This document shows positions 13,422 to 26,947 of a DNA stretch of 64,000 nt, piece after piece (the first letter of the stretch is position 1; each line of letters starts with the position of its first letter). A program made the position numbers and the translations under genes. The notes under the pieces are model-generated. The model saw only the letters and a program-made list of their open reading frames with translations, did not search any database and was not told the origin of the DNA. The DNA comes from Paramecium pentaurelia (taxonomy: Eukaryota > Ciliophora > Oligohymenophorea > Peniculida > Parameciidae), in contig CAJJDO010000007.1 in the NCBI GenBank assembly GCA_905183005.1, forward strand, positions 186,001 through 250,000. Reading direction: 5' to 3'.

Positions 13422-14525
13422 ATGATTAAAACTGCATATAAAAAGCAGCCACTCATTCCTAAATTGTCTAATTTAACATCTGCTATTGAAATTTAGCATC
13501 CATTATCTTGTCGATAATAAAAATAGACATATGTCTCATTTATTTAACCATCAATCAAAACTACAAGACATAAAGAAAATAGTTATAAATATACTAAAAC
13601 TCCAACAAAATCAGATCATACTAACTTAAATGTTAGTAAACATAGTAGATCACCTAATAGTTCTTAAATCTAATCTAGTTAAGCAATCTTAAATGTTATA
13701 AATCAAAATATCAGATTAAGATAATAACAATAATCATATTAATATTAAAACTATAAATCAAACAATGTTACTCCATAAAAGTAAATTTAACAAGAAGAAT
13801 AGAATAAAATTGATAAAATATAAACTTAAGAGTTGTACTAATAAATAATTAAATAAAAATAACAAAGTATTCGAAATATTTAACAAACTATTTGTTGCAT
13901 AAATCATACAGAGAAAAAAGCAAAATATTTTAAAACAAATGAAAAACTAGAAAGATAATATTTCTGTTCTATCTGTGCTATTTAAGAAGCATATGAAGGA
14001 TTCATTTATGAAATGAAAACTAATTAATTAATACCTAAAAAATAAAATTTAAGAAATTGGACTTTGAAATATGATGAACCAATAACTACAGAATAAAACA
14101 GAAAATTATAATAATTAAATGAGTTCTTAGAATTAGCAAAATAGTTATATGATTCTGCAAAAACAAAAAAGGAAATATCATTAAAGTACAGCATCTAAGA
14201 AATTCTTGAAGAAATTGAAAGTATTAGTTAAGATATAATGAACAATGCTTAAAATATCATCCAAAATGTAGAATCAAAGTCTTTCTAGATGATATTGTAA
14301 AATTATGTAAATAGGTTGCAACAATTTGATATAATCATTAACAAACAAAACTGTGTAAACAAATTACCTTTAAAAAAGTAAGTTTTAATTAGTTTTCAAA
14401 ATAAAGATAGTTTTGTTAATCCTGATTAAATGGAATCAACAGATTCACTAATGTTAAGAGAATCAGAAACATAACACTTTTTTGATGATTGTAATGATGT
14501 TACTTTATATTCACCTAATTTCTGA
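13422..14525 (+). CDS. B-box-like zinc-binding and coiled-coil protein
   Basis: A single exon of 1104 nt gives 367 aa. Residues 1-165 are low-complexity, basic and Gln/Ser/Asn-rich. Around residues 165-200 there is one zinc-binding cluster (TICCINHTEKKAKYF, then YFCSICAIQ) with the spacing of a B-box: a C/H pair followed by a CxxC. After it comes a mostly helical, Gln- and Glu-rich segment (EILEEIESISQDIMNNAQN) that probably forms a coiled coil, as in TRIM-type proteins. There is no RING domain here, but the preceding gene on the same strand (21 nt away) ends in one. No function can be assigned. The absence of introns is unusual among its neighbours. Confidence 0.75.
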
Positions 14526-14545
14526 AATTATATAATATGTGTAAT

Positions 14546-14779
14546 TCATTTTTATTGCTAAATATATAAAAATCTATCTAATTTAGGTGTTCCATAATAG
14601 CTAGCCTAAAATGTACTCAAAATAAAGCCATAGATGATTGATTTTTTGAAAATAGTTGATGGTCTTAGTTAAATAACTTTACTCCAAAAATATAACCAAA
14701 TAAAGGATGTAGATATAAATAAACACTTATAATTGTTTTGGAGCATTTGATTTCTTTATGTCTTATCATTTGTTGTCAT
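14546..14779 (-). CDS. Small two-TM membrane protein
   Basis: A single exon of 78 codons gives 77 aa, on the strand opposite to its neighbours. It has two hydrophobic segments (CLFISTSFIWLYFW and IIYGFILSTFQASYY) linked by a short basic loop (LRPSTIFKKS), with a polar N-terminus and a Gln/Lys tail. No family is recognised. The size, the paired membrane spans and the basic loop would suit a small subunit of a membrane complex, for instance in mitochondria, but this is inference only. It was missed by simple ORF scanning because it needs code 6. Its stop is 21 nt from the stop of the convergent gene at 14525. Confidence 0.5.
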
Positions 14780-14971
14780 TAGAAATCTATTTCATAAGTT
14801 ATGAATTAAACCTGTAATAAAAATAATAATCATGCATAAAATCCATTATTTATTTAATAAATTAAACAAAAATTCGAAGATTGCCAAATTAAATAAAGAA
14901 GAATATTTAATACTTTGAGATCTATATATTTTGTCTAGAGAAAATATAATTATATTTAAATAAATAATAAT

Positions 14972-16114
14972 ATGGCAGAAAGAGGACATGCTTTAAAATA
15001 AGACATAAGTAAATTGGCTTGGGAGGAAACAGATTTTCCAATTGTCTGCAATATTTGTTTAGGTGAGAACCCATATATTAGAATGGTAATTAAAAAATCA
15101 TATAAACATATAAAAGCTTAAAGATAGATTTGGAAGAGAGTGCAGAATTTGTGCAAGACCATTTACTACTTTTAAATGGAAACCTGGACATAATTCAAGA
15201 TAAAAATAGACTGAAATATGTTAAACATGTGGAAAAATAAAAAACATTTGTTAGGCTTGTTTTAAAGATTTAGAATTAAATATGGGATTATGCACAAGAG
15301 ATAAATTTTTAGGTGATGAAAAGATTGAAATTCCTGAACACACAGCAAATAGAGATTACTGGGCTGAATAAGCTAATAGATAAATTGAGAGATTAATTTT
15401 ACCATATGATAAACCTTTACCAATGTTAGATTAAATTTTGAAAGAACCAAGATTAGCAGAAGTGAATTAATAATTGAATGATGGAAAACTAGAACCTGCT
15501 AATCAAGTTATTAGTGAACCTTTATAAAATCCTTTAGATGTTGATTTACTTTACAAAGAAAAATTTGAACCAAAAGGACTTATAGCACCTGATGATCCTA
15601 AAATTTGTAGTCTCTATATTTCACATATGAGTGCAGAAATAAAAGAATCAGATCTTAAGTAATTTTTGATTAATAAATTAATAGACATTTATTTACAAAG
15701 TATGGAAAAGTAAATTCAATAAAAATAATGGAACATGGTTAAAGTTGCTTTATTCAATTTGCTAAAAGAAAAGATGCTGAAAATGCAGTTAATAGTCTTT
15801 ATAATAATATTATTATTAAAGATGTTATATGTAAAATATAATGGGCAAGAGCTCCTTATAAAAAAATGCCTATTAAAAGTATGAGATATATCTCTTACTT
15901 GTTAGATCTTATTCAATAGTTGTTACCTGATGTAAATAAAAACGCCAGTGCACCATAAATGCCACCTAAAAATATTGAAAATAAACAATAATCTGAAGAT
16001 AAGTATTGATACTCCTCTTCAATTAGTATTTTGATTGGTTTATTGGATTCCTAAATGAGTTATCCTAATTAAAATCCATATTAGAAAGGAGGAGTAAATA
16101 TTAAAGATTTATGA
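14972..16114 (+). CDS. RBM22: Pre-mRNA splicing factor RBM22/SLT11
   Basis: Exons joined by introns of 31, 26 and probably 24 nt give 353 aa (human RBM22 is 420). The N-terminal zinc-binding region shows the family pairs FPIVCNICLGENPYIRM, GRECRICARPFTTFKW, TEICQTCGKIKNICQACF and LNMGL. The RRM at residues ~205-285 has RNP2 as SLYISHM and RNP1 as CFIQFAKR. RBM22 sits in the activated spliceosome and contacts U6 snRNA and the intron, which matters in an organism with thousands of tiny introns. The C-terminus is short; a 24-nt intron containing a TGA (16007-16009) would add a Pro/Gln/Tyr tail ending at 16114. If that intron is not real, the protein ends at 16009. Confidence 0.92.
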
Positions 16115-16123
16115 TTATTATAT

Positions 16124-16984
16124 ATGAACATGTAATTTGAGTAACAAAGAGTAGCTTCTGTTGTAAAAAGGAATTTACAAAAGTTTAAAATACTAGTAGG
16201 CAATAAAGAAAAGAAATTTAATGATCTCTTAACTCCATTCACAAAACTTGATACCTTTATAAATGCTAAATCTATACTTAAATAAATAGTAAAGCCATCT
16301 AATAAAATATTGGATCCCTTAACAACTTATGAAATTCAAAGGTAATAATAACACAGGAGTACATTTGTTAATGGAGATTGTAACTCAGATAATTTTTATG
16401 AAGATGTTGATTAATTGATCAATCACTTAGAAAAAGAATAATTAGAAATGATAACAGTTGGAACCAAAAAAATAAGTAAAAGTGAAATCCTTGAATTCAA
16501 ATCAAAACATCCTAATTATGAATTAGTCAGTAAACAATTTGCTGAGAAATCTAAGAAAATGATTGCAAATTTAAATAGGTAATCCACCAAAATATTTAAT
16601 AAGAAATATTCATTGATCCATATTTCCCCTAGATAATCAATTAGTCATCACAATATTGCTTTAGTTTCTGAAAGAGATTCATCACAATCCAAATATTCTC
16701 ATTCTAAACAACTTTAAGGGTTAGAATTAAGACCTTAAAAATCTCAATTTAAAATAAAAACTGAACCAAAATCTCAAAGAAACTATAACTAATAAATTTA
16801 ATAACTAATTAATAATATAGAAGGAGTACATAAATAGATGATAGGTGAAACAGGCTAATTATAAAAAAAAACTAGTAGGTTTATTTTAAACTAATCTAAA
16901 AGTAATTCTAAAATTCCTTAATTTGATTATCTTGCCTCAGATACAAATTTTGCATTTACAAAAATAAAAAGAAGAAAAGTTTGA
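16124..16984 (+). CDS. Hypothetical basic protein
   Basis: A single exon of 861 nt gives 286 aa. The protein is basic and rich in Lys, Gln, Ser and Asn, with no membrane segment or recognisable domain. The first ~170 residues look helical (NFYEDVDQLINHLEKEQLE), followed by a Ser/Lys/Gln-rich tail ending KIKRRKV, which could serve as a nuclear localisation signal. The ATG chosen is 9 nt beyond the end of the RBM22 model; the last RBM22 intron and this start cannot both be certain. No function is proposed. Confidence 0.65.
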
Positions 16985-17317
16985 TTAATAATTAAATAAT
17001 ATATTTAAAATAATTAAGTTAACTCTTAAAAGTTGTATTAATATTGTTTAATCATTATTCCCATTATTACAATGACAATTAATAAAAATAAATTAATTTA
17101 AGTTTTAGAATTCAGATATTTGAACTAAAACTATAACAAATAATATAGAAAAATTAAAAAGAATAATATTTAAATATTACTTTTCTCTTATTTCTCTATA
17201 AAACTTTAAAGATATTTCTTTAATATAACCATAATATTTTAGATATATAAAAGGATTTGTTAAAAATATAAATTAAATTATTAGGCAATATCATAATATT
17301 ATCATTCTCATTCAATT

Positions 17318-18091
17318 TCAAACTACTTTTATAAGATACCATAATTAGCTTTATTTTATTCATATTAAATATCTCCATCTTATACCTTTTCTTTTTTAAA
17401 GTTCTTCTTTTAGCTATCAAATCTAAAAACTCTTAATTAGACTCTAAAATTTATAATTAATTATATTTTTACCCTAATTTCTTTCCCATAAATTCTTTTC
17501 CATTCATAAATGTCTAAAATTTTTAGGCATCCTCTACTTTTTTAAATAAGACAAATGCATATCCTTTATTAAAATCCTAATTTTAATCTTTTGGAATTTG
17601 TATTTTTTCTATTTCTCCAAAATCTATTAATAAATCTAGAAGATCTTCATTCTTCATTTATCTAGGTAACCCTGTTATATAAGCTTATTTGTCGCTTCTT
17701 TTAATATCTAATTTATTTTTTTCTTATTTCAAACTAAATGGTTTAACAACGATTTATTATAAAACATCCTTAGTATCAATATAATTTTCATGATGTTCTT
17801 TTATAAATTTTTAAGCAATTGGTTCTGATTCCATTTCAATAATCGCTTTACCAGTAGGATTGTCAAATGAGTCTTTGATGAGCTAAACTATTATTTTTTT
17901 GTATATCTACTTCTTTTTATTAATTTATCTTGAGGATCAAAATATTCTTTTACTTATTTTTCAGTCCAATCTTTAGGGAGAAAATAGGCAAATGCTACAT
18001 TTTTTTATGCATTGTCTATTGATTTTGTAAGTTGATTAGCAAAAACTTTTAATTTGGAAAAGTTTTAAAAGCATTTACACAATTAAAACAT
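17318..18091 (-). CDS. RNA-recognition-motif (RRM) protein, 3' end uncertain
   Basis: The start gives MFQLCKCFQNFSKLK, which resembles a mitochondrial presequence. A 23-nt intron follows residue ~50. Two RRM-like folds can be seen: a degenerate one at residues ~25-110 (VAFAYFLPKDW ... GKAIIEMES) and a clear one at ~130-205 with RNP2 AYITGLP and RNP1 KGYAFVLF. The model given uses a final 37-nt intron (GTATAAG...AAATAAAG) and ends at 17318 with 237 aa. Without that intron the frame stays open to 17112, but the extra residues look like translated non-coding sequence. It may act on mitochondrial RNA if the presequence is real; this is inference. Confidence 0.7.
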
Positions 18092-18222
18092 TAAAAAATT
18101 ATTAATATGTATTTTTGAAAACAGTAGCATATTAAAATTTTTAATAAGGAATCAGTGAATAAATGTTAATAATAAATTAGGTAATAAATCCCTTCAATTA
18201 AGATATTTAAATAATAAAAACT

Positions 18223-21200
18223 ATGTTGGTCTTTATATTAATAAGTTTTGTTGTAACTCTAACAAAAGCTTAGACCGGGACTATTAATCCGACTTAATAA
18301 ATTTAATACTTAGAGTATCAACTGTCAGATTGGAAGAATTCATTGTATTTTACAATTGAATCAAAATATGTTCCAGCTTCAGTCTTGTACTCTAACAAAT
18401 CATCAAGTACTAGCAATATATAGTAAATTTTCTGCATTTAGAATAATAAAATATTAGACATTAGTACATCATATGTATTTTTGACATATTTGAAAATTGA
18501 CAACACCTTAAAAACATTGACTCATTTTTTTGAATTTTAAACATAGATACAAAAATATACAGAAAAAATAACCATTCAGAACCTAAATTATGAAGGTTTT
18601 TGGTATAGTTTAGAGATAAGAAATGATGTCAAATTGCAGTAATTAAATCTCACTTTTTATTAAAACCTAAATAAAAATATATTGTTCCAAAAAATTTTAA
18701 AAAATGAGTATTTTCCAATCTAAGATTACTTTTCATATTATCTTGGAGACTCTAAAATAGTATTAATTATTAATTTATAAAATTTAGTCAAGATATCTTG
18801 GATATAATTAATTACAAGGACCAATCAAATATCAATTACTTTCATCAACATCAAGGTTCTCACCTTAAAGTTAGCCTTCATGTAGTTCAACTTCTGGATT
18901 GGCTATAAGAAGTATATTTAATTATTCCTCAACTAATTATTATGATTATACTATCAGAGATCTAACATCAAAATCTTATGGTTTAACAACTTGGTTAAAA
19001 ATTGAATAGAATAATAATATAGCTACTAACTATGTTAACGTATTACATATATAATCGAATATACTTTATAATTATTTAAAATAAATAGGTGGAAGATTAG
19101 CTTAAGTATCATATTCAATCACTTCTACTAAATAAATAGTTGAAATAATTTACACTACATTTACATTTCCAGTCATTCCTACTCTTGTAAATAATGCAGA
19201 TCCATTAGAAAAGACTGTAACTTATGAAGTACCAATATAGTATTCATTATATAATTGGCATTACTTTTCATATTCTTTTAGGAGTAATTCAATTTATATA
19301 AATATAAATTTTGTACAACAAAATTATTAATTTATAAAAACTTTAACAAGCATTAACTAATTTTCTGATTTAAATTTAGTAATACATTTGGGTGGAACCT
19401 AATTTAATTAAAGTAATAATAATGGATAATTTAATTTACCTTTTTTTTACACTTGTTTAACATCATATACTCCTAAATGTTATTTTACATGTTCAACTTG
19501 TTTTGGACCAAATAAAAATTAGTGTCTTACTTGTTCTACTACTTCTAATAGATAACTAACAAATGATAATTTTTGTGTTTGCAAATCTGGTTTTTTGGAT
19601 ACTAATTCTTCTTCATGTTTTAGCTATAAGATATCAACTACTTCTGAAGAATTGATACCACTTTCTAAAAAGCAAGGTTATGATTAAGAAGAACCAAATG
19701 TAGTATGTTCTTATGGATATTTTCAATATGATAGTTAATGTTTTGAATGGTAATTAATTAAATTATTATAAATTAGTCCTAAACTTAATCGAATGTATTT
19801 TTGTCCTGAATGTATATAATTTCCAAATACATGGGTTTTAACTCCAATATGCACAAAAAAATATTCATAATATAATTAGAATGAGAATAATACATTCACT
19901 TAAGATATTTTAGCCAGTGCTTCTTTTTTACTTTAAGAAATAGATCCAATTAATGTCTACTTATTTAGTGATAATTAACTTAAATTTTGCACTTATTGTA
20001 ATTCTTTATGTTTAACTCTTCCATATAGTGCATCATGTCGTTAGAGCATTTATTATCACTTAAATTAACCTGTTATGGTAATTTGCAATTATGGTGCTGA
20101 ATTAATAAATGGAGAATGTAAAACCTGTGATGTTAAATGTGATAAATGCAATCTAATTGATAATGAATTTATATGTGTTAATAGCACTTAAATGAAAACT
20201 ATAAGTTAACTTTGTAATTCAAATTCTGCAACTATATGTTCAGGCTGTCAAAATAATAGTCTTTATTTTTATAACTATGAATAAAATGATTGTTATCCAT
20301 GTTTAATACCTAATTGCAAATATTGTTTCGAATATTTAAAATCTGATCCTAATTATAATTCAGTATTCAAATATTAAAATATCACTTATTCACAAGAAGA
20401 TTTAGCAATTGGATGTGCTCTCTGTTATAATGGACTTATCTTTAATTTTTTTACTGGGTAATGTGAAAAAAATTAAAATCTATTAGGAACTTCATGTTCA
20501 TCTTATTATATAACAAATTAAAATGTTCCTGTATGTATTACAGATAATGATTTTTCTATTGGAATCTCAATTAATGATTGTTAAAATTACTTATAGAATT
20601 GTAAAAGTTGTATCAAAATAACAAATAATTAATATTATTGTGTAGTTTGTTAAACAGGATATTATATATAAAGAACCTATGGAACTTGTTTATCTTGTAT
20701 AGATTTTAATCCTACTTTTAGTGATTGTTATTCTATTTAATTATATGATGAGAATTTTAAATATGAGATGACACCATTACTATATAGTCTTAGTAAATAA
20801 TACCCTGGCTCTTAAAAATCTGAAACTATGTATGTTTATGTAAATTAATGCATTCCAGGCTATAATAAATTAACTAATCAAATTTGTAATATAGTTGATC
20901 CTATATATTGCAGTGCTTATTCTTCAGGATGCAGAACTTGTGAATCAACTCCTGAAGGAACAAAAAGATTAACTATCATAAATTTAAAATGTTCTGATTG
21001 TCCTTATTATTGTGAATATTGTAAACCAAGAAGTGAATTAGAATTATAGTAATTGAATCCATATCTAAATATATCTGCTATTTAACCTTATTTAACTTAT
21101 AGATGTATTTAAAAATCAAGTACTTAAAATGATATATTCTTTGATAATGAAAAATAATTATCAAGATAATGTACTCAAGATATGCCAAAATGCTAATTAA

Positions 21201-24200
21201 AAATAAAATATGTAATCTATTTTCTTTAATTAATATTAGAATTTCACAAATTATAATAATTTTTTGAGTTTAGTTAGATCTGGAGTCAATGGGAATTAAT
21301 TTTTATTTTATAATCTTAAAAGCCCAACCTAAATTGATATTTATATTAATACTAGTACATCTTATTCAGATTAGAACTCCTTTCTAACCTATAATTAGAT
21401 ATAAAACATATTTATTTAACAAATAGCAAGTCTTAAATATACTAAATTTTCATATTACTCTTAAAATATTTCACTTGCATTTATCTTTGCAAAATTCAAA
21501 TTTATACATTTCTAAGATATCTTATTTAATTAAACAAGCATTTTATTTAGTTAAACTTAATAATCAGTTCTTGCCTTTGAATCATCATTGCATTTAAAAT
21601 TAACTTTTGAAAATGTAATTATTTCAGATACTCTATTTTATCCTATTTCAATTAATATTGAATATGATGATAAAAATACACAAAGATCTTATTAAATAGC
21701 TATTTAAAATCCTGATAAAGTTAATTTTACTAATGTTATTATTTAAAATATTACATTAATAAATGTCATATTTTTCAATTTAACATCAATTGTTGATAAA
21801 ATACAAAGCTTAGACTTTTTATATTTAAAAAATGTAACTTTTTTAAATTGTTCATTTACATCAACTAATTTAATAAGCTTAATTGATAAAAATAACTATA
21901 ATTCAATTTAATTTTTAAGTCTTAGATTTATTAATTGTATATTTCAAAACAGTTCATTTTTAAATAGTAAAGGCTTATCATTAAATGGAATTATTGTTTT
22001 TGAAGATTTCATTGTCTAAAATTGTACAATGAAAAATTCTATTTTTGTTTTAGCTCCATAAAGTCAAACTATTTATATATTGAATTTTTTAATCAAAAAT
22101 TGTTCATTTTATGATACTGATTTTATAAGATTGTCTTCATCATCAACTATTAAAAACCTATAACTCTAAAAAAGTCTAATGAAGAATTTTATATTAGTTC
22201 ATAAAATTAAAACTACTTAATCAGTTATTTCTGGTTCTTAAGAAGATTATAAATTTGAAAAAATCTCTATTTTTGATTCTAAATATCACTATACAATTTT
22301 TCTTGAAATCCCTTAATATGGCTTAGAAGAAATAAGTGTATCCTTAAATGATATAGAATTATATTAATTGGAATCATTAGATCCTATAGGTGAAAGAGAT
22401 TACTATTTATTTACAATATAGGCATTATTTTTTTAAGCTAATGGAATATCATTAATTAAATCTCCTGGATGCCAAGAATTTTCAATTCTAAATGCATATT
22501 CTGTAATAATAAAAAATGTAAATGTAACATCGTCTCTTAAACAAAAGCCTTTAAATTTTGGTTCATTAAAAGAAGAATCACTTAGTTAAATTTTATATGT
22601 TTAAGCATAAATAGTTGAATTGAGTGATATTTTTATCTTCAATTAATTAAGTGTGGATATTAAAATTATTGAAATAAATTTAATTTAAGTTTTATATAAG
22701 CAGTAAGGGTATCTAAAATTAGAAAATTTATTATTTTAAAACTTGTAATTGATTAAAACTATTTTCTCAGAAATTACTACTGCTTTGTTTATTTCAGGCA
22801 CTATTCAAAATAATATAACATTTTCAAATTCTTAATTTAAAGGAATAACTTTAAATGAATTAGTACAAGATACTAAGATTTCTTCAGCTGCATTAGCTGT
22901 TATATAATCAGAATAAAGTTATGTAAGATTTTTTGATAATATCATATATGATGTTATTGTGTTAAATTCAAGTAGTTCAATTATTTTGATATAAATTTTG
23001 TAATTAGAAATAGTTAATTTAACAAGCATTAATGTAAATAATATTTAAAATTACCTTGAAAATTATAGAAAACAATAATTCATAATAATGGACTAATTGG
23101 ATTCTCTATTAATTAATTCTTTAGGTGGTTTAATGAATTTATAAATTTAATATCTAACTATTTTGAATTCTTGTTTTATTAATTCAACAGGATTGTTGGG
23201 AGGTGTATTAAGTATTACAACTAAATAAAATGGATTAATAAATATATCTCATTGCAATTTCACTAATCAATCTACAAGTGTAAATAATGCTTAAGATGGA
23301 AAAGGAGGCACCATATTTATTAATTCAGAAAATTCATATCTAAATCTTCATATCAGTAATACAAACTTTATTAATTCAAAAAGTGGATTTATTGGTGGTG
23401 TAATTTATTTTAAACTTTCTTTTTATTAAGTGTTAATATCACTTAATAATATATATTTAAAAGATGTATTTGCTATATACTCTTCAGCATTTTCATTTTC
23501 AATGAGTGAACTCAATGCTGGATCTGTTTCATATATTACTTTGAAAAATATAAGAGTTGATAATTAGTTTGAGGCATTTCTATCCTACTTATCATAATTT
23601 AATTTGAATATCAATAATTATTAAATAGATTAAGGTTCAGCTGTATTTTCTTTAAAAGATTGGTAAAAATAATATTATATTATATTATAGCCAAGTACTA
23701 TTAGACAATTTTCAATATGATGGATTCTCACTTCAACCAATTTTTTATTTAAAATTTGTTAAGAAAATGTTAATTAATAATTTTATTATTCAAAATACAA
23801 CTCATCTATCTTCCTAATTAATTTATATAGAAAACTTATAAAGTATAAAATAAGTTATAAATTTAGGTATAAAATCCACTTTCATTATCCAAAAGCTTCA
23901 AATTAGTCAGAGTTCTGAATATTAAAGTTTACAAAAATCTTATCCAAATTTTGACTAACAAATTATTGATTTACACAGTTATTAATAATCTTTGATTTAA
24001 GGTAATAAATTAAAAACACTTATCTAAATGAATTTTTACTAAAACATATCATCTATTCACATTAAATTACTTTATTTGATTAATAATAATTGCACTTTTT
24101 GTAATAATGGAATATTTAACTTGAATAATTATTAAAGCAATATAAATTTAAGATTAGTAGGACTAGTATTTCTATCAAATATATGTGGTTTAGATTCTTG

Positions 24201-26827
24201 CTTTTTGGTGAAATCATAAAATTAATAAAAATATCATTAACTTACAGGATCTAAATTTATTAATAATAAAGCTTATATAGGAGGAGCTATTAGATCAGAA
24301 AATTATGGTTTTCTAATTAAATAATGTTAATTCATTTGGAATGAAGCTAATAGCAAAGGAGGAGCAATTTATTATTAAAATAACAATTAAAAACTTAAAA
24401 TATTTGAAACATATTTTTGTTCTAATTAGGCTTAAATAGGTGGAGCTTTATTTGATTTGAATCTTTATGATTAAAATTCACATTCATTTCATTTTATAGG
24501 AAATAAGGCATCTTAATATGGTAATAATATAGCCACTTAAGCTAGTATGTTATAATTACTGATTAATGATATTCCTCAGAATAGATATACAAATTATCAT
24601 GATAATAAAACAATAGAAGAAGTTTTATACTTTAATAAATCAATATTAACAAAATATTTATACTTTCCAAGTGGAAGTAATTTAAATAGCTTTCAAAAAT
24701 TTAATAAAAATAGCACTTCTTTTTAAAAATATCCAATAGATATAACAATCAAAACATACAATTTTCAGAATGAATAAATGATTGAATAAAAAAATACTAA
24801 ATGTAACTTTAACACTTAACTGATTAAATAAATAGGAAATGATGAATAGATTATTAATAACTCAGTTATAACATAACTTTTATATGATGACTCTTAATCT
24901 TTATATAATTTAAATGAACTTATATTTACATTTGATCCTTATCTGGATAGTAATTATTATCTTAGAACTGATGTATAATGTGATAGTGTTAAAATAAACA
25001 ATTATTTTTTAAGATTTTACAGTAAATCCTTTAAATGTCAAATAGGGGAATATTATTAAGATGACAAATGTCTTAAATGTGATAGCAATCAAGGATATTA
25101 TTCTGTTGAATACAAAGCTACTTCATGTCAAAGAATAAATATTTAAATGATCAAAAGCACAACAGGAGCATTAATTGAATTATAAACTGGATATTGGAGA
25201 CCAACATTAAGATCTAATAAAATTGAATAATGTAAAACATACCCTAAGAGATGTCTAGGTGGATGGTATGTCTCTGATCAATCTTGTGATGTAGGAGCTC
25301 TTGGAGCATTATGTGAATAATGTGATATTTATAATATAAGAGGTTAAGGTTCTTATTTGAATAATAAAGCTTAAAAATGTTAAATATGTGGTTAATTTAG
25401 TTATCAATTTGTTTTTATGATTATTGATACTATATGGATTGTATTATTAATTGGATTGACTATAAAAAGTAATAACTTTTCTAATAGATAATTATTCAAA
25501 TTGAAATGTCTTTATAGACATTTTGGAACTATTCACAAATAAATGATTGATTAAACTAGTACATTAATTAAATTGGCTAATAATAACTTTTAGATTCTAT
25601 CATTAATTAATACTTTTTAAATTTCTATATTTTCCAATCTAACAAATGTTGTTTTATTTTTGGGTGATTCAACTTATATGGTTACATATTAACTGGATTG
25701 TTCAATACCATATATTACTCATATTAATTATGAATATGCTCATTATATTTTAATGTTATTATTGCCTCTCCTACATTTTGCAATAGGATGTTTTATATTT
25801 TTTTTATTTTTACTGAAAAAACAAGTAAGTTTTTCCAAATCATACATTTACTCTGCCATTATATATTTATATTGTTTGAATTAGCAAAATATTATTAAAT
25901 GGTATTATTATTATATTAATTAATTTTAGGGGTGTCTCATTGATAACAAAAAGATCACTTTCAGGAATTGATTGGATTTAAGCAAATGTAGAAAATAGAT
26001 ATGATACATAAGTTCATTAAGATTGGTCTATTAGATTCATATATCCTATTTTAATAGTTTATGGTATCCTTATTCCTTTGTTTTTATATTTACAATTAAG
26101 AAAAGTAAAAGATTGTCTTGATGATAAGAATCCAAGATTAAAATATTCATTTTTATATAATGAATATACAGCAGAATCATATTATTGGGAAATTATTAAA
26201 ATGCTGTAAAAGTTATCTATTATCCTTATTGTTAATTATTACGAATAATTTATATTAGTAAAAGGAATCATTATATTTTTAATCATCTTGATTTATTACA
26301 AGCTTTGTTAATAATTTTAGCCATATAAATTATAATCTATAAGTACTATTGATGTTAAAACATCATTTTTATTATCTGTGACAATGATATTTGGTCTCTT
26401 ACTTTATGTTGTTTAATAAGAAAACATAATGTATCTTAATTATTTGATTTAAATGATCATAATTTTCCTTATTTTGGCATTAGCAGAAGCTTTATTACAT
26501 AGAATTTTCATTGCATATATTGGAAAACTAAATTTACAATTAGATTTTATTAGAAAAATAATAATTAGAAGATTCCCATCTATTTATAAAGAATTTAAAT
26601 GTCTAAGACCATATCTATTATTAAGAAAAGATCAAGAAGAAAGAATTTAAACAAGATTTAGAAAAATTAAACAATATTTAAAATCTCAATCAAGATTTAT
26701 CAATAATAAACAAGTTTTATTGAGTATCAAAGAGTCCAGTTTCATTGCCTCAAATCCTTTATCATAAAATACAACAAGACCATTCATAAATACAGATAGG
26801 AACTAAAATACAAAAATTTTAGACTGA
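18223..26827 (+). CDS. Giant Cys-rich, beta-helix-like, multi-TM surface protein
   Basis: About 8.6 kb of coding sequence with several tiny introns gives roughly 2,800 aa; I did not resolve every exon. The order is: signal peptide (MLVFILISFVVTLTKAQ), an N-terminal region of ~400 aa, Cys-rich furin-like modules (for example CFTCSTCFGPNKNQCLTC) from about 19460 to 21200, and a long Asn/Ile/Ser-rich section to ~24600. That section contains repeated GGxI/GGAL turns (GGVIYF, GGTIFI, GGAIRS, GGAIYY, GGALFD), as in Pmp-type beta-helices. A juxtamembrane Cys domain follows (SCDVGALGALCEQCD), then about six to seven membrane segments (VFMIIDTIWIVLLIGLTI, ILMLLLPLLHFAIGCFIFF and others) and a basic cytoplasmic tail. 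One intron of 28 nt lies at about 25901-25928. This architecture is a known multi-gene type in ciliates; function is unknown. Confidence 0.85.
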
Positions 26828-26947
26828 ATGATTTATGATAATCATAAATAACAATCTAATTATTCTATAGCATTTACAATAAAGTTTAATTTTACTAAAT
26901 TAAATATTAATTAAATAAATTAATAAATGAATTGGTCAACCATTATC

